Shown here: piece after piece, positions 59,578-64,000 of the stretch
How the letters are laid out: every line of letters starts with the position of its first letter
Numbering within the stretch: position 1 is the stretch's first letter
NCBI RefSeq assembly: GCF_014646335.1
Contig: NZ_BMNG01000014.1
Location: forward strand, 1-64,000
From: Streptomyces lasiicapitis
Lineage (GTDB): Bacteria > Actinomycetota > Actinomycetes > Streptomycetales > Streptomycetaceae
Direction: 5' to 3'
DNA: 64,000 nucleotides
Made by a program: the position numbers and the translations under genes
The notes under the pieces: model-generated
What the model was told of the DNA's origin: nothing
The model's input: only the letters and a program-made list of their open reading frames with translations
Database searches by the model: none

Positions 59578-59683
59578 GGTCGTAGCATGGGCAGACCGTT
59601 CCGCGTTCGTCAAGTCGAACGATTGGTATCCTGTACCGAACGAATCGACTGGACCGCGAGCGCGGGAACCCGGAGCGCACCGC
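59578..59683. promoter_or_regulatory. divergent promoter/operator region of azlC and XRE-cupin gene
   Basis: A 36-base imperfect palindrome spans 59614-59649, with outer arms GTCGA and TCGAC and inner GGTA-N5-TACC. TATCCT (59627-59632) inside it fits a -10 for the XRE gene. TTGACG for azlC lies at its left edge. The regulator is therefore well placed to control both genes. Confidence 0.55.
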
Positions 59684-60280
59684 ATGACCGAAGATGACGG
59701 CATGACCGAAGTCGACGCCAAGGCCACCCCCTCACGGTTGCCCCGCGAGTGGATCGCCGCCGCGCTGCGCCGTGAGCGCACCCGGGCCGGCCTCTCCCTC
59801 TCCGAGCTGGCCAAGCGCGCCGGTATCGCCAAGTCCACGCTGTCCCAGCTGGAGGCGGCGACGGGCAACCCGGGCATCGAGACGGTATGGGCGCTGGCCG
59901 TGGCGCTCGGCGTCCCGTTCAGCGTGCTCGTCGAGTCGCCGGACCCCGGGGTGACGGTGATCCGCGCGGGCGAGGGCCCGACGATGCGCGCCGAGCAGGC
60001 TTCGTACGCGGGCACGCTGCTGTCGGCGGGCCCGACCGGCGTGCGGCGCGACATCTATCACGGCGCCATGGAGCCGGGCTCTGTACGCGAGTCCGAGCCG
60101 CACATTCCCGGCTCGGTGGAGCACCTGGTCGTCAGCACGGGCCGCATGATCGCGGGCCCCGCCGGGGGGACGGTGGAGTTGGGCCCCGGTGACTACATGT
60201 CGTACCGGGGCGATGTCCCGCACTCGTACGAGGCGCTGTCACCGGGCACGACGTTCGTGCTGGTGATGCAGCACGTGTAG
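59684..60280 (+). CDS. XRE-cupin regulator
   Basis: This 198-residue protein has an N-terminal HTH (LRRERTRAGLSLSELAKRAGIAKSTLSQLEAATGNPGIETVWALAVAL) and a C-terminal cupin fold with a metal-binding-like HIPGSVEHLVV and LGPGDYMSYRGDVPHSYEAL. Such regulators control small transporters, often for amino acids, and here the gene is divergent from azlCD. An alternative ATG lies at 59702. Confidence 0.92.
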   Translation: MTEDDGMTEVDAKATPSRLPREWIAAALRRERTRAGLSLSELAKRAGIAKSTLSQLEAATGNPGIETVWALAVALGVPFSVLVESPDPGVTVIRAGEGPTMRAEQASYAGTLLSAGPTGVRRDIYHGAMEPGSVRESEPHIPGSVEHLVVSTGRMIAGPAGGTVELGPGDYMSYRGDVPHSYEALSPGTTFVLVMQHV

Positions 60281-60322
60281 CCCGCCGCCCGCCCTGGTCA
60301 ACACCCTTCTCCTGCCGGGCAC

Positions 60323-60380
60323 TTGACCCGAACAGACAGGTCTGTCTAGTCTCATCCCTATGAGCAGACAGACCTGTCTG
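60323..60380 (+). promoter_or_regulatory. promoter with two AGACAG-type TetR operators
   Basis: TTGACC (60323-60328) and TAGTCT (60347-60352) are 18 bases apart. AGACAG-GT-CTGTCT (60334-60347) lies in the spacer, and CAGACAG-AC-CTGTCTG (60365-60380) follows just after the expected start site. Centres are 32 bases apart, about three helical turns. The TetR gene of the same operon is the likely repressor. Confidence 0.75.
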
Positions 60381-60443
60381 TTCGCCATTACGTCGGTACG
60401 CCGCCCAGTCGGTACGCCACTCCGGCCGAAGGAGCTCTTCGCG

Positions 60444-60995
60444 ATGACACGCACCCTGGTCCTCCTCGCCCACCCCACGCTCCCCGAGTCCCGCATCAAC
60501 TCCGCGCTCGTCGAGGGCATCCGCGACCTGCCCGGCGTCACCGTGCACGACCTCTACGCCGCCTACCCCGACTTCCGCATCGACGTGGCGCGCGAGCAGG
60601 AACTCCTTCGCACCCATGACCGGGTGGTGCTGCAGTTCCCCTTCTACTGGTACTCCGCGCCGCCGCTGCTCAAGAAGTGGCTCGACGACGTCCTGGAGTA
60701 CGGCTTCGCGTACGGCTCGACCGGCAAGGCGCTGCACGGCAAGACCCTCACCGTCACCGCGACGGTCGGCGGCGCGGAGGAGCTCTACCGGCCCGGCGGC
60801 CTCAACCGCTTCCCCGTCCGCGACCTGCTGCTGCCCTTCGACGCCACCGCCCACCTGACCGGGATGAGCTATCAGCCGCCGTTCCTCGTGCACGGCACCC
60901 GCACCGTGAGCGGCGAACTCCTCGCCGATCACGTACGGCGCTACCGCGCGCTGGTCACCGGCGCCATGGAGGGCCAACTGGCCGCGGCCGCCTGA
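60444..60995 (+). CDS. NAD(P)H oxidoreductase (KefF/MdaB/NQO type)
   Basis: The ATG at 60444 has AAGGAGC upstream and gives 183 residues; an in-frame ATG at 60360 lies 7 bases after a -10 box and could be used leaderless, adding 28 residues. The flavodoxin-like start VLLAHPTLPESRINSALVEGI, the FPFYWYSAPPLLKKWLDDVLEYGFAYG loop and the GGAEELY loop are those of the NQO/KefF family. It reduces quinones with FMN or FAD. The TetR operators precede it. Confidence 0.9.
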   Translation: MTRTLVLLAHPTLPESRINSALVEGIRDLPGVTVHDLYAAYPDFRIDVAREQELLRTHDRVVLQFPFYWYSAPPLLKKWLDDVLEYGFAYGSTGKALHGKTLTVTATVGGAEELYRPGGLNRFPVRDLLLPFDATAHLTGMSYQPPFLVHGTRTVSGELLADHVRRYRALVTGAMEGQLAAAA

Positions 60996-61084
60996 CCGGA
61001 GGAAGGCTCAGCCCGCCGCCCATCGCACCCCGCCCACCACCCCGCACCCCCATCCCGCATCCCGCATCCGGCGAGGAGTCCCGC

Positions 61085-61708
61085 ATGAAGATCGTCGTCA
61101 TAGGCGCGACCGGCACCATCGGTTCCGCCGTCGCCGCCGCGCTGGAGAAGAACCACGAAGTCGTCCGTGCCTCGCGAAGCGGCCCCGTCCGGGTGGACAT
61201 GGACGACCCGGCCTCCATCGAGGCGCTGTTCACGGCCGTGTCCGGCATCGACGCCGTCGTGTGCTGCGCGGCGAGCGGCAAGCTGACCCCGCTGGACTCC
61301 GACGACGACTACACCCAGGGACTGCAGGGCAAGCTGTTCGGCCAGCTGCACCTGGTGCGCCAGGCGATCGGCCGGCTGCGCGACGGCGGATCGATCACCC
61401 TGACCAGCGGCGTCTTCGAACGGCCCACCCCAGGAAGCTCGTTCGGCGCCCTCGTCAACGCGGGCCTCGACGCCTTCGTCGGTGCCGCCGCGATCGAGAT
61501 GCCCCGCGGATTGCGGGTGAACACCGTCAGCCCCGGGTGGGTGGCCGAGACCCTGGAGGCCATGGGGCTCGACGGCGCCGAAGGGACCCCCGCGGCGGAC
61601 GTGGCACTCGCCTACACGGAAGCCGTCGAGGGCGACGCGCAGGGCCGCACCCTGCGCCCGGCGCGGCGGCGGCGTCCGGGCGTTCCGGTGGGAGGATCGG
61701 TCTCATGA
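61085..61708 (+). CDS. short SDR-type NAD(P)-binding protein
   Basis: The ATG at 61085 follows GAGGAG; 207 residues. It starts MKIVVIGATGTIGSAVAAAL and has the AVVCCAASG and LTSGVFERPTPGSS segments. It lacks the canonical Tyr-x3-Lys, having NAGLDAFVGAAAIE instead, as in a known subgroup of about 200-residue SDRs. It belongs to the NQO/SDR/TetR operon and its end overlaps the TetR start. Confidence 0.85.
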   Translation: MKIVVIGATGTIGSAVAAALEKNHEVVRASRSGPVRVDMDDPASIEALFTAVSGIDAVVCCAASGKLTPLDSDDDYTQGLQGKLFGQLHLVRQAIGRLRDGGSITLTSGVFERPTPGSSFGALVNAGLDAFVGAAAIEMPRGLRVNTVSPGWVAETLEAMGLDGAEGTPAADVALAYTEAVEGDAQGRTLRPARRRRPGVPVGGSVS

Positions 61709-62316
61709 CCCGTACCGCACAGGGCGCCGCCAAGGCTCCGCGCCCGCCCGCCCGCGAGCGGATCCTGTCCACCGCGACCACGCTCTTCTCCGAGTACGGG
61801 ATCAGGGGCGTCGGCATCGACCGGATCATCGCCGAGTCGGGCGTGGCCAAGGCCACCCTGTACACCCACTTCAAGTCGAAGGACGCCCTGGCGCTCGCCT
61901 TCCTCGCGGGGGTGGACGTGGCCTGGCGCGAGATGCTCACCGACGCCGCGGCCGCCGCGGGGGACGACCCCGCGGACCAACTGGTCGGCCTGTTCGACGC
62001 GATCGACGCCGCGTCGGAGAACGGCCGCTTCCGCGGCTGCCCTTTCCTCAACACCGCGAGCGAGTCGGCGCCGGGCAGCCCGGCCCACCGGGCCACCGTG
62101 GAGCACAAGCGGGCGGTGCGCGCCTGGACGGGCGGACTCGCCGAGGCCGCGGGCGTGCGCGAACCGGCGCTCCTCGCACGGCAGTTGACCGTCCTGCTCG
62201 ACGGCGCGATGGCCGCTGCCGCCCTGGAGCCCACCGACGACGTGCTGCCCGCGGTGCGCCAGGCGGCCCGGCACCTTGTCGAGGCGGCCCGCCCTTCCAG
62301 TGCGTCCGGCGATTGA
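61705..62316 (+). CDS. TetR-family regulator of the NQO/SDR operon
   Basis: The 203-residue product has GGGAGG upstream and overlaps the SDR stop by ATGA. The HTH is TATTLFSEYGIRGVGIDRIIAESGVAKATLYTHFKSKDALALAFL. The C-terminal domain has RGCPFLNTASE, the TetR_C motif of regulators sensing reactive or quinone-like compounds. It probably represses its own operon through the AGACAG operators 1.3 kb upstream. Confidence 0.92.
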   Translation: MTRTAQGAAKAPRPPARERILSTATTLFSEYGIRGVGIDRIIAESGVAKATLYTHFKSKDALALAFLAGVDVAWREMLTDAAAAAGDDPADQLVGLFDAIDAASENGRFRGCPFLNTASESAPGSPAHRATVEHKRAVRAWTGGLAEAAGVREPALLARQLTVLLDGAMAAAALEPTDDVLPAVRQAARHLVEAARPSSASGD

Positions 62317-62320
62317 ACCC

Positions 62321-63250
62321 TCACCCCTTCCGCGGCCGAGCCCCACCCTTGGGCCCCAGCAACTGCTCCCGCAGAGCGGTGAGTTGATGCGACGTATCCA
62401 CGGCCCGAGCCTCGTCCAGCGCAGTCAGTGCCAGCAACAGCACATCCGCGACCACAAGAGCCGTGAGCGCCTCGGTAGTTATCCCCGTGGGCGTATGCGG
62501 AGCAGTCAGCACCGCGTCCACCCGCCCCCCGTAAACCTCCGCCAACTCGTCCGTCACCAGCACGACCCGCGCCCCCACGGCCCGCGCCCGGTCGATGAGT
62601 ACGGCCAGCTCCGGCAGGGCCCGCCCGGGCTGGAAGATGACCACCGCGTCCCCCCGCCGCAGGGCGAGCAGATCGTCGGCGAGGGCGAAGCCCGTCGCCC
62701 CCACATGCCGGGCCCGCCGCCCGATCCGGCCGAGCGCCAGCGTCAAGTGCCGTGCGGCCAGCTCGGACGCGGCCACCCCGAAGCAGTGGATCCCGTCGGC
62801 CCCGGCGAGCACGCCGACCGCCGTGCGCAACGCCTCGTCCGAGGTGAGGCGGCGGGCGTGCTCGATGCGCTCCTGCGCCTCGTCGAAGACCTCGTCCCAG
62901 ATGCCGCCGAGGTCCCGCCCCACATGCGCGATGCGCTGGGCGAGCCGCACCTCCGGGGCGACGCTGGAGGTGAAGTCCGCCGTCAGGTCGCGCTTGAGCG
63001 CGGGCAGGCCCGCGTACCCCAGCCGCTGCAGGGCCCGGACGACCGTTGCGTTACTGGTCCCGCTCGCCGACCCCAGCTCCTGTGCGGACGCGAAAAGGAG
63101 GGACTCGGCGGGCGCCCCCGCCAGATACTGCGCCACCGCCCGCTCGGACGCTGACAACGTCTCCCACTGGTCCCGCACAGCGGCCCGCAGCCGCGCCAGG
63201 CCGCCCCCTGGCGCACCGTCCCCGCCCTCCGGCGGCTCTGAAATCTGCAT
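62321..63250 (-). CDS. MurR/RpiR-family regulator
   Basis: The ATG at 63250 gives 309 residues. The N-terminal HTH_6 domain (SERAVAQYLAGAPAESLLFASAQELGSASGTSNATVVRALQRLGYAG) is followed by a SIS sugar-phosphate-binding domain (GADGIHCFGVAASELAARHLTLALGRIG, DAVVIFQPGRALPELAVLIDRARAVGARVVLVTDE). The ligand is probably a sugar phosphate or similar. It is divergent from the C45 peptidase gene, the likely target. Confidence 0.92.
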   Translation of the reverse strand: MQISEPPEGGDGAPGGGLARLRAAVRDQWETLSASERAVAQYLAGAPAESLLFASAQELGSASGTSNATVVRALQRLGYAGLPALKRDLTADFTSSVAPEVRLAQRIAHVGRDLGGIWDEVFDEAQERIEHARRLTSDEALRTAVGVLAGADGIHCFGVAASELAARHLTLALGRIGRRARHVGATGFALADDLLALRRGDAVVIFQPGRALPELAVLIDRARAVGARVVLVTDELAEVYGGRVDAVLTAPHTPTGITTEALTALVVADVLLLALTALDEARAVDTSHQLTALREQLLGPKGGARPRKG

Positions 63251-63258
63251 TACAGCTA

Positions 63259-63286
63259 TTGACTCCCGTGTGGTGCCCGTTACTCT
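63259..63286 (+). promoter_or_regulatory. promoter of the C45 peptidase gene
   Basis: TTGACT (63259-63264) and TACTCT (63281-63286) are 16 bases apart and lie in the 124-base divergent region. GTTAC-type half-sites occur beside them (63279-63283 and about 63333), where the RpiR regulator could bind. Confidence 0.5.
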
Positions 63287-63374
63287 CCTGGACAACGCAT
63301 TCCAAGAGGAGAGAGTTCCGTAACCGACGTTACAGGAAGCCGGTCGCGGGGACCTCTCCATCGCGAGGAGAAGC

Positions 63375-64000
63375 ATGGCACCGCGCACCAGAACCCTCCC
63401 GGTAGTCGAGATATCCGGCACCCCCACCGCCCGTGGACGCCAGTACGGCGAAGCCGTCCGCCCCCAACTGCACGCCGCCCTCGGCTACTACGAGGCCGCG
63501 TTCGGCCGGTCGGCCGGGCTGACCTGGGACCAGGTGACCGACCGCGCCGCCCGCTGGCTCAAGCCGGTCGAGGACTACGCGCCGCACCTCGTCGAGGAGA
63601 TGACCGGCATCGCCGAGGGGGCGGGCGTGGGCCTGATGGACGTCCTCGCCCTGAACGCCCGCGGCGAGGTCATCTACGACCGGTCGTTCAAGGACATGGT
63701 CACCAGCGCCACGCCGCGAGCCACCCCGGAAGCCGCCCCACAAGTCACCGCACAAGCCACCGCCGAAGCCCCCGACGGCTGTACCTCCTTCGCCGCCTAC
63801 GGCGAAGCCACCGGCGACGGCCACGTCTACGCGGGACAGAACTGGGACTGGCGCGCGGGCGTCGCCGACACCGTCGTCATGCTGCGCATCGTCCAGCCCC
63901 CGAAGCCCACCCTGATCATGCAGGTCGAAGCGGGCCAGGTCGGCCGCCAGGGCGCCAACTCCGCCGGGATCGCGCTCAACGCGAACGGTCTCGGCGGCCG
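63375..64000 (+). CDS. C45-family peptidase / acyl-CoA:6-APA acyltransferase-like (5' part)
   Basis: The ATG at 63375 follows GAGGAGAAGC; the frame is open to the right edge (208 codons), so the C-terminal part is missing. The N-terminal VVEISGTPTARGRQYGEAVRPQL and the GCTSF site are those of C45 autoproteolytic N-terminal nucleophile hydrolases. The Cys of GCTSFAAYGEATGDGHVYAGQNWDW would become the new N-terminus after cleavage. Between them lies an Ala/Thr/Pro-rich linker (about 113-136). The reaction is probably amide hydrolysis or acyl transfer on a peptide or amino acid conjugate. Confidence 0.88.
   Translation, partial: MAPRTRTLPVVEISGTPTARGRQYGEAVRPQLHAALGYYEAAFGRSAGLTWDQVTDRAARWLKPVEDYAPHLVEEMTGIAEGAGVGLMDVLALNARGEVIYDRSFKDMVTSATPRATPEAAPQVTAQATAEAPDGCTSFAAYGEATGDGHVYAGQNWDWRAGVADTVVMLRIVQPPKPTLIMQVEAGQVGRQGANSAGIALNANGLGG

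Noticed and set aside
1..64000. tRNA, rRNA or CRISPR features
   Set aside because: No cloverleaf with conserved GGTTCRA arm, rRNA segment or regular spaced repeat array was noticed on reading; a tRNAscan or CRISPR search was not possible.

Overview
The window is typical high-GC actinobacterial DNA, almost certainly from a Streptomyces chromosome. Codons end mostly in G or C, GTG starts are common, and genes are often coupled by ATGA or GTGA overlaps. Gene order from hemL through a histidine phosphatase, a NodB-like lipoprotein, a TlpA/CcdA/ResB/CcsB cytochrome c maturation set and UbiD/UbiA/UbiX/AsnC/MqnE matches, as I remember it, the SCO4469-SCO4494 segment of S. coelicolor. No rRNA, tRNA, CRISPR array or integrase was seen.

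Layout. 0-14.6 kb is a mixed envelope region: a partial DUF2637 protein, an L,D-transpeptidase, a secreted collagen-like protein, two DUF3558-type lipoproteins, the RNA ligase RtcB, small membrane proteins, regulators, a LysR/class A beta-lactamase-fold pair and an esterase/penicillin-binding protein pair. 15-32.4 kb is the conserved core: hemL, cytochrome c maturation genes, an ECF sigma unit and the futalosine-type menaquinone genes. 32.4-41.8 kb holds a DAACS transporter behind a probable cysteine-sensing leader peptide, a TetR/MaoC/long-FabG lipid locus, a secreted peptidase and an MFS exporter.

41.8-53.2 kb is the most unusual part. It is a compact set of non-contractile phage tail genes on the minus strand: tail terminator, tail tube, G/GT chaperone pair with a probable -1 frameshift, a short tape measure, distal tail protein, a large tip protein with a lectin-like domain, amidase and two holin-like proteins. 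A block of host-type regulators (WhiB-like protein, zinc-ribbon protein, MerR-type HTH and a divergent XRE repressor) precedes it. I found no capsid, portal, terminase, replication or integrase gene. This looks like a domesticated tail (F-type tailocin-like particle) with its own lysis cassette. A lower-GC gene of unknown function sits inside it on the opposite strand.

53.3-64 kb contains a secreted lipase with an AraC regulator, a ricin-B-like small protein, an acyl-CoA synthetase, an AzlCD exporter with a divergent XRE-cupin regulator, an NAD(P)H oxidoreductase/SDR/TetR operon with two clear operators, and an RpiR regulator divergent from a C45 peptidase that runs off the right edge.
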